A DNA stretch of 64,000 bases. Source: Heliocidaris erythrogramma. Its lineage: Eukaryota > Echinodermata > Echinoidea > Camarodonta > Echinometridae. Every line of letters starts with the position of its first letter. Within the stretch, counting starts at the first letter, position 1. The notes beneath the pieces were generated by a model that made no database searches, was not told where the DNA came from, and was given only the letters and a program-made list of their open reading frames with translations. The stretch is taken from the NCBI GenBank assembly GCA_025617745.1, contig CM046873.1, forward strand, positions 28,409,410 to 28,473,409, given 5' to 3'. Below are positions 10,301 to 18,300 of the stretch, one piece after another. Both the position numbers and the translations under genes were made by a program.

Positions 10301-10716
10301 AATGACTTTGAACCTCTGAATTGTTGCCAATTTAAGAATTTCAAAGCTTATTCTCCTTTTCAAAATTCCTGGTGTCAAACACAATGTGGTCTTGCAACAA
10401 AAATGGATACAGTGTGTACAGAATTTTTTGCTCTTTCTATTTATGCATTTGGTATATTTTTTAGAGCTCTGAATCAAAAGTTATTGAGCCAAACCACAAA
10501 ATGTGGTCAATTGTCTTGAAACGGCTAATACAGGAGCCAATAGGCAATGGGTTTAGGATGTTTGAAAGGAATGATTCCTTGACTCGTCTCCTGCAATCAG
10601 ATGTGAGCACCTCAAGGGACGTCCGACCTTTCTCACTAGATCGCAAACAACATTCCAAGTTCTTCACCACTAACTATCTATGGGACTTGGTAGAAGCAGC
10701 TGTCGAAGCCAAGTGA
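1174..10716 (+). CDS. SPC24: SPC24, NDC80 kinetochore complex subunit (5 coding exons)
   Basis: Spliced CDS join(1174..1369, 2611..2752, 5376..5480, 6827..6903, 10601..10716), 636 nt, 211 residues plus stop; human SPC24 is 197. All junction phases agree (1, 2, 2, 1). Residues about 1-140 are helical and polar, as expected for the Spc24/Spc25 coiled coil. The C-terminal third carries the globular signature: VSLYSCITGIKWDYDSKP, then RPFSLDRKQHSKFF and NYLWDLVEAA, recalling vertebrate LYHQVSKIEWDYE and the terminal DYLWSLV. By family knowledge Spc24 pairs with Spc25 at the inner end of the NDC80 complex and docks it to the centromere (CENP-C/CENP-T/MIS12) for microtubule attachment. Two in-frame ATGs (1174 and 1183) both have a purine at -3 and G at +4; the first is used here. 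A CAG acceptor at 1151-1153 hints at a 5'UTR intron. Two introns have U12-type signals. Identity is confident; exon 4-5 joining rests on phase, U12 signals and homology. Confidence 0.9.
1447..2180 (+). repeat. Amplified exon-1 tail copies with GAT/ATG microsatellites
   Basis: Four degenerate copies of the last 60-70 bases of SPC24 exon 1 lie near 1480-1520, 1606-1650, 1751-1818 and 1911-1972, separated by GAT/GAG-rich stretches. Copies 3 and 4 keep a donor (AAAG|GTATGA and AAAG|GTAAGA). The long acidic frame across this block is a by-product of the trinucleotide repeats. Confidence 0.8.
2611..2752 (+). CDS. SPC24: SPC24 coding exon 2
   Basis: The acceptor is TTTTCATTTTCAG. The exon encodes YLSMKENMESVIAQDK through AANQQC plus CA of the next codon. 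This is coiled-coil sequence with many Q, E and K. There is no GT near the end of the homology. The exon stops exactly before ATATCCTT, a U12-type AT-AC donor. Confidence 0.88.
2753..5375 (+). other. SPC24: U12-type AT-AC intron (SPC24 intron 2)
   Basis: The donor ATATCCTT (2753-2760) equals the minor-spliceosome AT-AC consensus. The branch-like TCCTTAAT (5353-5360) lies about 16 nt before the terminal AC (5374-5375). Using these sites gives QQC-Q-ALKEE in frame, whereas no GT donor exists at the end of exon 2. Inside, a Tc1-like terminus (CCCTGGAAAAAATTATTAG) sits near 3878, and 4185-4335 is a repeat also found at 10293-10525. Nothing else coding is seen. Confidence 0.82.
5376..5480 (+). CDS. 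SPC24: SPC24 coding exon 3
   Basis: Begins after the AC acceptor at 5374-5375. Its first base completes a Gln codon, and the exon then encodes ALKEERDKMHAKQEALSR through TTQVLPKTR. The ending EDTTQVLPKT parallels the EDTT stretch that precedes the globular head in vertebrate SPC24. The donor CAAG|GTTAGC is weak. Confidence 0.88.
5779..6566. mobile_element. Non-autonomous piggyBac-like element
   Basis: Terminal inverted repeat CCCTAACTAGGCCGGGG against its complement at the right end. Both ends are flanked by TTAA (5775-5778 and 6567-6570), the piggyBac target duplication, and the ends start with CCC. No transposase frame is present. It lies in SPC24 intron 3. Confidence 0.8.
6827..6903 (+). 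CDS. SPC24: SPC24 coding exon 4 (globular-domain start)
   Basis: A long pyrimidine tract and TTTCAG precede the exon. It encodes YNVSLYSCITGIKWDYDSKP then DEIKG, the most conserved SPC24 motif. It ends phase 1 at GGAT|GTATCCTT, a U12-type donor. Partial copies of this exon lie at 8300-8385 and at 8441-8459 joined to 10124-10196. Confidence 0.9.
6926..7101. mobile_element. Foldback hairpin element
   Basis: The two halves are near-perfect inverted copies, arms of about 80 bp. The left arm runs GTATACAAATAGTGAATGG to GCTCTATTCAAC, and the right arm is its complement. It starts 22 bases after the SPC24 exon-4 donor. Confidence 0.75.
7102..8250. other. Hairpin-rich intronic DNA
   Basis: No gene. 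It contains a second imperfect palindrome (about 8016-8150, TTTGATCCATTTGTTCCATT against its complement). TTTATACAACACCT at 7096 reappears inverted near 8230, so the whole block from 6926 may be one compound insertion. Confidence 0.5.
8300..8385 (+). pseudogene. SPC24 exon-4 pseudo-copy A
   Basis: Matches exon 4 from TCAGTCTGTATA through the U12 donor (GTATCCTT at 8372-8379) and AAAC beyond. It lacks the exon-4 pyrimidine tract, AG and first codons. TAGATA-rich sequence flanks it, forming a repeat unit of about 150 bp. Confidence 0.82.
8460..10121. mobile_element. Tc1/mariner-type element with very long inverted repeats
   Basis: Ends are CAGTTAACAACAAAATTATT and its complement, flanked by TA (8458-8459 and 10122-10123). 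The TATTCATACCCCTTGG motif just inside is typical of Tc1-like termini. The inverted arms extend about 600 bp (8460-9050 and 9520-10121) and include a repeated internal ATTATTCATACCCTTGG. No intact transposase was found. It is inserted into SPC24 exon-4 pseudo-copy B. Confidence 0.83.
10122..10196 (+). pseudogene. SPC24 exon-4 pseudo-copy B (right half, split by a transposon)
   Basis: Continues the copy whose first bases (TCAGTCTGTATA) are at 8444-8455; the Tc1-type element was inserted at a TA between the halves. It is more diverged than copy A but keeps GTATCCTT at 10180-10187. A further fragment of the unit's leading sequence follows at 10264-10286. Confidence 0.75.
10293..10525 (+). repeat. 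Dispersed repeat just before SPC24 exon 5
   Basis: Shares long diverged identity with 4185-4335. Common pieces include TGTTGCCAATTTAAG, TTTTTAGAGCTCT and TGGTCAATTGTCT. No termini were defined. Confidence 0.6.
10601..10716 (+). CDS. SPC24: SPC24 coding exon 5 and stop
   Basis: The acceptor is CTGCAATCAG at 10591-10600. The exon encodes VSTSRDVRPFSLDRKQHSKF through NYLWDLVEAAVEAK and a TGA. The terminal NYLWDLV matches the SPC24 C-terminus. A U12-like branch site TTCCTTGAC lies at 10575-10583. Confidence 0.88.
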
Positions 10717-10784
10717 TTGCACTCTGGAGGATCTGTGGACGTTTGTACAAAACATGCTCTGTATGCCTTCAGGGACAATTTTTC

Positions 10785-11480
10785 TGTGATGGACTTCTAA
10801 TCGAATTGCTAACTGTAACCCTTCAAACACTATACCTAAACTTCAGCCTAGCCCTTAACCTAAGTAAGACCCCAGTTGCAACCCGAACCTTTACCCCATA
10901 TCTTGGACAAAATACAGCCCACAGCAAAATGTTGCTGGAGCGAAACCCTGGTCGGTTGGACGACAAATGCTCCTGCGGCAATTGCTCTGCAGTCAACGTC
11001 TAAACGAATTGCTGACTTCAGCCTTTTGAAACTATACCTAACCATAAGCCTGGCCCTAAACCGGGGGGGGGGGGGGGGGGGGGGGCCACTCAGATATATG
11101 GGTGTACATATGCGTGTCCAAGAAAACGTGTAAAAAGGGGTCTTTTTTCAGGTGGAACGCGTAATGCTGATTTTCAATAAAAAGGGGTGCTTTTGACTAA
11201 TCTGGCCGAAGTCAAACCTGTTTAGGGGGGTTGGATGATGAAAAATTGCGCAAAAATCCTCGTTTAAGGGGTCTTTTTTCATCCAAGTATAAAACCTGTT
11301 TAGGGGGTATTTTGAAGACACATGGACACGCATGTGTACACCCATATATCTGAGTGGCCCCCCGGGCCCTAAACCTTGGTTAGAACCGAACTGCAACCCT
11401 AACCCTAACCCTTGAACAAAATTAAGCCTGGAGCAAACCGAGGAAACCGTGGTCGGCTGTATGACACATGCTTTGGTGAC
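10785..11480 (+). repeat. Two-unit repeat 3' of SPC24, second unit interrupted
   Basis: Unit 1 (about 10795-10990) and unit 2 (about 11003-11062 plus 11376-11480) share GAATTGCT, ACTATACCTAA, AGCCT.GCCCT.AACC and TGGTCGG.TG. Unit 2 is split by the element at 11063-11365. A short CCCTAA stretch (11396-11412) lies inside. Confidence 0.65.
11063..11365. mobile_element. TIR element with 10-bp target duplication (Mutator-like size)
   Basis: Ends: G-run then GGCCACTCAGATATATGGGT on the left, and the complement followed by CCCCCCGG on the right. GCCCTAAACC flanks both sides (11053-11062 and 11366-11375). A 9-10 bp duplication suits a Mutator-like non-autonomous element. No coding frame. Confidence 0.75.
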
Positions 11481-11544
11481 AATTGTTCCTTGGTCATTTT
11501 CTTACACTTAATTGTTAACTATATTTAACCCTAAACTTAAAGAT

Positions 11545-11905
11545 AAAGTTTAGTTCTGGTCATGCAATTACACTGTGAAAGAAGCTGTCTCAAAGAAATT
11601 AGGAAAAGCTGATCATGTCTACATAAGACTTGGTGTATACTGAGAGGGTTCGGAATCATCAAAATGAGAAGAAATTGACCCAATCTCACTGAAAAGCACA
11701 TGCACTGCACACAGAAATGGGTATATGGGACTGCACACACGTGTGACTTGAATGTTCGGCCTGAACATTTCAGCTATTTCATGTCTTTCGAGTATGAAGG
11801 CATTAGAAAAGCAGTCCTTTTCTGGGGACATTTCTGCTCTGATGTTCTTCCAAACTGACGTAAAAAGAATGAGAAAACTCACAAATTATATTTCACCTTT
11901 CTCCT
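11545..11905 (+). repeat. Dispersed 350-bp repeat, copy 1
   Basis: About 350 bp with landmarks TTCTGGTCATGCAATTACA, GAAAAGCACATGCACTGCAC, GAACATTTCAGC and CCTTTTCTGGGGACATTTCT. Related copies lie at 14445-14795 (+) and 25255-25610 (-). Not assigned to a known family. Confidence 0.7.
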
Positions 11906-11994
11906 TATTTCACCTTTCCAACAATTCAACTTTTAACCCTATATCTTTGGTGAAATACACCCTGAAGCAAGTTCACCAGAGCAAATGTCAGGTT

Positions 11995-12180
11995 TTAGCC
12001 TCGTTAACGTGATATATCAAGAACCATTTGAGGTATGAACTCCAAACTTGGTGATACATGTAGTATGTATCACCATAGGTAGACCCTCTGAATACATTTT
12101 GGTGTAAGCAAGTTAAAGATCATAGAGGTCAATTTCCATGAAATTTCTTGGTTAAGTTTCAACCCAGTCAGCCTATTTAG
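11995..12180 (-). repeat. Single unit of the TGACCT-rich tandem repeat family
   Basis: Reverse-strand match to one unit of the arrays at 17150-18243 and 48505-49560. Landmarks are CGTTAACGTGATATATCAAG, ACCATTTGAGGTATGAACT and CATAGAGGTCAATTTC. Confidence 0.65.
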
Positions 12181-12199
12181 AGGGTGCATTGCCCTTTAA

Positions 12200-14440
12200 T
12201 AAAAGATATGAACCACAAAAAGATCCTTGAAAAGCAAATGCCCTGTTTGTATACTTCATAGCACAGTAAAAGAAAAAACATTTTGTTAACATTTTAATAA
12301 CAGCATGTGATCTGGTGCAGTCAAGTAATTCACCATGAGAAAATAAGTAGACTTGTTCACATTTGTCTTTATAGCTGATAAGATTCCATGCACTTTGGTA
12401 GGCCGATTCATTAAAAAATCAATTGAAGGGGCATCACCTATACTTTAGTGAAATTATGCATAAATCATTTCTAAACATTAAGTAATGTCAAATAGTAATT
12501 GCATGTGTGAACCTTACAAGCAATTTAATAATCTTCAAATACACTGTATATTAAAAGAGAAATGTGTTTTCATTTTGTTAGAAAACTCTACCTGGAACTT
12601 GGCATTATTATGCATGTGCATGTATCTGAGAATACCATTATTGTTTCTTTTTTATATCCTGTATTATGTCAGTAGGATTTTGCCTCATTTTGTTTCAACT
12701 GTTTTAATACATGTATCTGTAACAAACTCATTTTAATATGGAATTGTGAGCATTTTGTGATTTTTGTGCAGAAAGTATGCTGGAAAGCTGCATCTAGTGG
12801 AATCATGCATTGCAGTTTGGTGCTTGTGGATCTGTTGTAGAGCTCTTTACTTTTCCCCATTTTATTCTATAATGAATGATAAAGTGCTCACATGTGAATA
12901 TGTATTTATGCATTATATAACTGTATATATATTTGTAGAATAAATATTCCATTGTAATATAGAAGTTGTCTTTAATCCATAATTTTGTGTAATTTTTTTT
13001 AATTTTATGCACATTCAGTTCCTATCTGTGAAAATATCTGATTATCTACATGTATTTTTTGTTTTCACATTAATAAAATAATTAGGTCTATCAAATTCAT
13101 TTTCAATTTCTCACACTGCTCTCTCTCTCTTTCTCTCTCTTCATCTTTCCATATTCCCTATGCATATTATGATTTTAAAAAGCAAGCGTTACCTTCGGGC
13201 ATTTAAAATAATTATATCGTAACTAAAGTTCCTTTAACCCTCACTGTACTGGGCTATTTCAAGCTCCTCTCTGACTGGGTGGGGGGCTTGGAGGCCTCGG
13301 AGCCCCCCCCCCCCCCACCCCAAAGAACAGTAAGGGTTAACCTAAAATGGCTGGGTTATTTTGGTGCTTCCACTTTCTCTCTTTGCATGACACACACTGT
13401 CTTTCTCATTCAATCCTAGTCTTTGTATCTCTCTGTGTCTGCATTATTATCTGTCTCTCGAGCTTTATCTCTTTCTCCATAAACCTATAACATAACACTT
13501 TAAACAGTGCAAATTTCCATTAAATACCAATAGTATTGGCTAGAGTTCCTTTATAAAAGAGACACGACATCCCATCGTTTGAACGCCGTTTTGTTTGCAA
13601 CATTACGCAACATTTCTATTCTAGTGCAATGAGAACCTGTTCTAAAATATACAAAATTCGAACGCCATTTTGTTTCCAAAAAAATCGGGCGTCCAATCGT
13701 AACTCTTTCTATTGAGGGACTCTAGTACTGACATAACACTGAGGAAGATACTGGCATGAAATCGGAATTGCGCAAACCTAATTTTCACTACATAATCCAC
13801 AGAGAAAGGCTAAATGGTGTACACCCTAAATACATTACACCTTAAGATTTTCCACAATGTAAAAGGACTTGCATGAATTTAAATTTCAAAACAAGGTGCA
13901 ATAAATATAAACTGCAATAATATAAATATAAAATTCAAATGAATATAATATTCAATAAATCAGTTTTAAAAATTCAAATGTGGAAGAGTGTGCCAAATAC
14001 ATTTGAAAGACAACCTATTGTTTTTATACCCCTGGTACTGTATGTATAGTATTATTGCAAGTCAAAGTTACTGTATATAATGCAGGGTTGCCAGTTCTTG
14101 GGCAAAAACCTGCATTCAGGGCGTAGAAATTTATTTTCAGGTCATATTTCAGGATTTTTTTTTGTGTACGTACAAACTAGAACATTGTAAATCATTTTCA
14201 GGCCTGCCAATGAAATTCTAAAAAACTAGCAACCCTGAATAATGGATTGCAAAAAAGTAAAACTCTACCATACAATAAAATGTACCTATATCTACCGATG
14301 CCACTGCAAACCGCGGCTACCAATATTGAATAAACTTCGGATTATGCCTTGTTCCCATATGACACTGCATACTGCCTAAAATAAGACATGAGAATAGTGC
14401 GCCTCAAGCTGATCTATTTTACAACATACAGATAGGTGAG
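12200..14440. other. Intergenic stretch between SPC24 and TMTC3
   Basis: AT-rich, with no host exon recognised. It holds a small TTAA-flanked element (13238-13336), CT-rich simple sequence near 13120-13140 and no long conserved frame. The two genes converge on this interval. Confidence 0.55.
13238..13336. mobile_element. 99-bp TTAA-flanked piggyBac-like MITE
   Basis: TTAA at 13234-13237 and 13337-13340. Ends are CCCTCACTGTACTGGG and the complement of CCCTTACTGTTCTTTGGG. The interior is poly-G/poly-C rich. Confidence 0.7.
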
Positions 14441-14444
14441 TTAC

Positions 14445-14795
14445 GCACAAAGATAACGCTGAGTTCTGGATCACATTGTGAAAGAAACTGTGTGGAAGCA
14501 ATTGGGAAAGGCTGATTATGTAGTACACAAGATGTGATGTATACTGAGATGTTATGAAATCATCAAATCAATGAAATATCGATATAGCCTTTCTGAAAAT
14601 AACATGTACTGCACACACAAACGTGCCGTGAAAGTGTGGTCCAAACATTTCACCCATTTCTCGTCATATTTCAAGTATATGAAGGCATTTTAAGAACAAT
14701 CCTTTTCAGGGGATAATTCATCTATATAAGAGGCATATTCTTCCACAAGAAAAATAATGAGAAAGCGTCACTCTACCAGAACTCAACCTGCTCTT
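14445..14795 (+). repeat. Dispersed 350-bp repeat, copy 2
   Basis: Same family as 11545-11905. Landmarks are GAGTTCTGGATCACATTGTG, AACATGTACTGCACACAC and CCTTTTCAGGGGATAATTC. It lies just beyond the likely TMTC3 poly(A) region. Confidence 0.68.
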
Positions 14796-14824
14796 TAATT
14801 AGAAAACCTTCTCATGAGCAGATA

Positions 14825-14830
14825 TTTATT
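14825..14830 (-). terminator. TMTC3: Candidate TMTC3 poly(A) signal
   Basis: AATAAA on the minus strand, about 255 nt past the TMTC3 stop. It is the first canonical hexamer I see downstream of the stop. Confidence 0.4.
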
Positions 14831-15082
14831 TTCTCATCCCACTTGCCATCCATTTAAATGTTCATTTATGGCCTTGGTGGTTTTCCGCGTCATATGTGAA
14901 CGACCCTCAAAGTAATCGTCTTCAAAGTTGTCACCAAACTTACAAAAAAAGATAAACTACATGAATTACCAATTTAAAAAACAAGAATGAATAAATAAAG
15001 AATTCAAAAGAATCATTAAATAGGTCTTTGAACTACATGCATCATTGGCCTATTTGGCAACTTCTGAATACTATTTGATCCG

Positions 15083-15322
15083 TCAGTTCCCACCCTGATT
15101 GTTGTCCGATTCTGTCAATGGTTGAGCAGATAAGCTTTCCTTCATCTTCTGTCTCACATTGTTCAGGTAAGTCTGCACGAATTCTGCGTGTGGCGCCCTC
15201 TGTAGGACGTCCAACAGACAGTCCTCGGCCTCCTTGAACTGACGTTTCTGGACCAGGATGACACAGAGGTTATGCTGAGCCTGCACGTGTGACGGTTCCA
15301 GGTCCAAGATCCGCTGATACAG
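15083..15322 (-). CDS. TMTC3: TMTC3 coding exon 16 and stop
   Basis: [60 protein letters not shown], then a short polar tail ending NNQGGN. It lacks the roughly 70-residue charged tail of vertebrate TMTC3. Confidence 0.9.
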   Translation of the reverse strand: MYQRILDLEPSHVQAQHNLCVILVQKRQFKEAEDCLLDVLQRAPHAEFVQTYLNNVRQKMKESLSAQPLTESDNNQGGN

Positions 15323-18300
15323 CTGGGTGAAAAGGGAGGTTATTTCATCGATAAGACATATTTTTCCACTTTTTATTATATTGTTAAATATCGATACGTT
15401 GTCTTACAGCTATAATAACTTTGTAAGAAGTTATATTGAAATATTAAGGGTGTACTCTCTTATATTGGATACTTTACAAAACAGAACAGAAAGAGTCATT
15501 TTAAAAAAATACGAGGGTGTACAACAAATGGGATAGTTGTTTGCAATTACATCATGCTCAAATGGTCAATCCGTTAATAATAATAATATGTCCATTTATA
15601 TAGCGCAGCTAATACAAATACTAGTATACTCTACTGCGCTTAATACAACTTATCACATTATTCAAGGAATTTCTTCCTACCAGGTACCCATTTACTTCAC
15701 CTGGGTGTAGAGTGGCAAATGTAGATGAATGTCTTGCCAAAGGACATTAGCGCCGTGGCGGGATTCGAACCGCGAACCATGTGAGCCGGTGATGTATCCA
15801 CTAGACCACTAGATTCACACAGATTTAGTAATCTCAATTATCAAACTTTCATAACTTAAACTTTTATCCCATTTAATTCCAACTTTAATAACATGTTTCT
15901 CTGATATCTTAGCTTTCACACAATGCAACTTGTTACAAATGATGAATTGCCTTTCATGCCAATGCTGTAAATGTTATAATGCTGTAATCATATGCATGTT
16001 TTGCCATTTTTCACCTCTCACCTCTCTCTCCCCTCTTCCTTTCATCCTTTTTTTTTAAATCTTCCTTTCATCCCCCCTTTTCATCTTCCTTCTCTTTCTT
16101 TCTTATCTTTCATGACCTAATTCCTTCTCTTCTATTTCTGTTTCCCCCTCTTCTATTACTCTATGCTCTCTCCTCTCCCTATCCCGACCTCTACCCCATT
16201 TCATTCTTGCTCTCTTCTATCATGTTGTCTATACCTCTCTTTACCGCCTGTATAGTTTGCTTCTCTTCCCTCCGATTTTCTTTTCTCTATAACATTATAG
16301 GAATACATGTATCTGGTTTCGGGTCTGCTCGCTATTCATAAGGACCGCTATTCATAGAAAACCGCTGTTCATTTAGTCACACGTTATTGATAGCGATCCT
16401 TATGAATAAGTGGTCCTTATGAATAGCGGTCCTTATGAATAGCGGTCCCGATGATTAGCGAGGTACCCCTCTGATTTACTCTCCCTTATGCCATCAACTA
16501 TATATGTGCTTTCAATTTCCCTTGCCATGCAGTGGCTGATTTAGGTGGAGGGAACTTCCGGCCTATGCCCCCTTGAAACCAAAGGGTACGTTCTACGTTG
16601 TGCACCTTTTGTACATTGTGCCCCCTCCCCCTTTCATACCTGATGATCCTTTTTTGGGGGGGGGGGGGCTTACTTGTCAGAGAATTTTGGAGGAAAACGG
16701 GACCCACATATTAGTGACAACCTTTTTCTTTCTTTTCTCTTTCGGATAATTTTGAGGGTTTTGGGGTGTGTTTTGTTTTTGTTTGCTTGTAAGAAAATTT
16801 TCTGAGATTTGTGCCCCCATTTTAACAAAATCCTGGATCCGCCTCTGCCTACATTCTGTGCTATTTTTATTTCTGATTTTATATGAATTAAATGAATATT
16901 TTAAATCGATGTTTTGTGTATTTATTTAGCAGAAACAGCCGGAGAATGAACTTAAAGCAAATGTATCTTTATTGTACAATTGTACAGTTGTGCATGACTG
17001 ATAAATTTGAAATAAATTGAATTGGATGTCAACCAATCCAATACTCACCTCCTTAGACTTGACTACATCTTGAAAAGAATTCAGCATGATGTTTCCAAGC
17101 AAAAGCATACTTGTTGTAATTTTTGGGTGGTTTGGGTGATGCTGTCAACAACAACAAAACAAAACAAAACAAAAAACAAGATGAATGCGACTGTCTCTCC
17201 TATAATATGTCTCTGCCTAAAGTCAGTTAAGTTGAAAAGCAGCTAAATTAGTTGAAAATTATAACAATGAAAACCCCCATTAATTTCATGTATATTGACC
17301 TCCATAAATCCAATCACTTCGTCTCACTATGGTGAGAGATATCGTGATAACGAGTCTAAAAACATAAAATTTCATGGTATATGACCTCTATGACCTTCAG
17401 GCTTTGACCTACTTAACCCCAAATAGAATTAGTATCTCTCACTCTGGTGGTGTATACTAAATAAATACCAAGTTTGAAGCTAATATAGCTCAAATGTTTG
17501 AGATATCGCGTTATATAACGAGGCTAAAATGTGAAATTTCAGAAATTGACCTGTACGACATTTGACCCATGCACCCCAAAATCTAATTAGATCGTCTTCA
17601 CATGGTGATACATGCTAGAACCAAATTTGAAGTTGATACACCAAATGGTTCTTGAGATATCGCATTATATATATAACGAGATTAAAACCCCAAATTTCAG
17701 AAATTGACCTCTTTGACCTATGCACCCCAAAATCTAATCAGATAGTCTTCCTATGGTGATACTACATGTAGAACCAAATTTGAAGTTCATACCCAAAATT
17801 GTTCTTGGGATATCGCGTTATATAACGAGGCTATAAAGCATGAAATTTCAGATAATTGACATCCATGACCTATGCACCCCAAAATCTAATCAGATCATCT
17901 TCCTATGGTGATACCTACTCCGGTACCTATACTACATGTAGAACGTACCAAATTTGAAGTTCATACCTCAAATGGTTCTTGAGATATTTGCGTTAACGAG
18001 GCTAAAACCTGCAATTTCTAAAATTGACCTCAATGACATTTGACCTCTGAGTTATGTATCCCCAAATCAATCAAATCGTCGTCTTATGGTGATTCATACT
18101 AGCACCAAGTTTGAAGTTCATACCTGAAATGGTTCTTGAGATATCGCGTTAACGAGAAAGCGGGACGGACGGACGGACAACCCGAAAAACATATTTTACA
18201 TATAGGTGGTGCCGGAGGCACTAAAATGCCTCCGGCACCACCTTCATAAGAAACAAAACAAAACAAAACATAAATACAAATAAGATAGTGAACTATATGT

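Larger units (their letters stand above)
6904..10600 (+). other. SPC24: U12-type GT-AG intron (SPC24 intron 4)
   Basis: The donor GTATCCTT (6904-6911) is an exact U12 5' splice site. The branch TTCCTTGAC (10575-10583) lies about 18 nt before the AG. The intron is swollen by a hairpin element (6926-7101), hairpin-rich DNA to about 8250, two exon-4 pseudo-copies and a Tc1-type element (8460-10121). Confidence 0.8.

Noticed and set aside
11396-11412. CCCTAACCCTAACCC telomere-like sequence
   Set aside because: Only two to three units within a CCTAA-rich degenerate repeat; not evidence of a telomere or fusion.
15730-15822. tRNA-like sequence with A and B boxes
   Set aside because: No cloverleaf with paired acceptor stem; it continues into a SINE body and tail, so it is a SINE head, not a tRNA gene.
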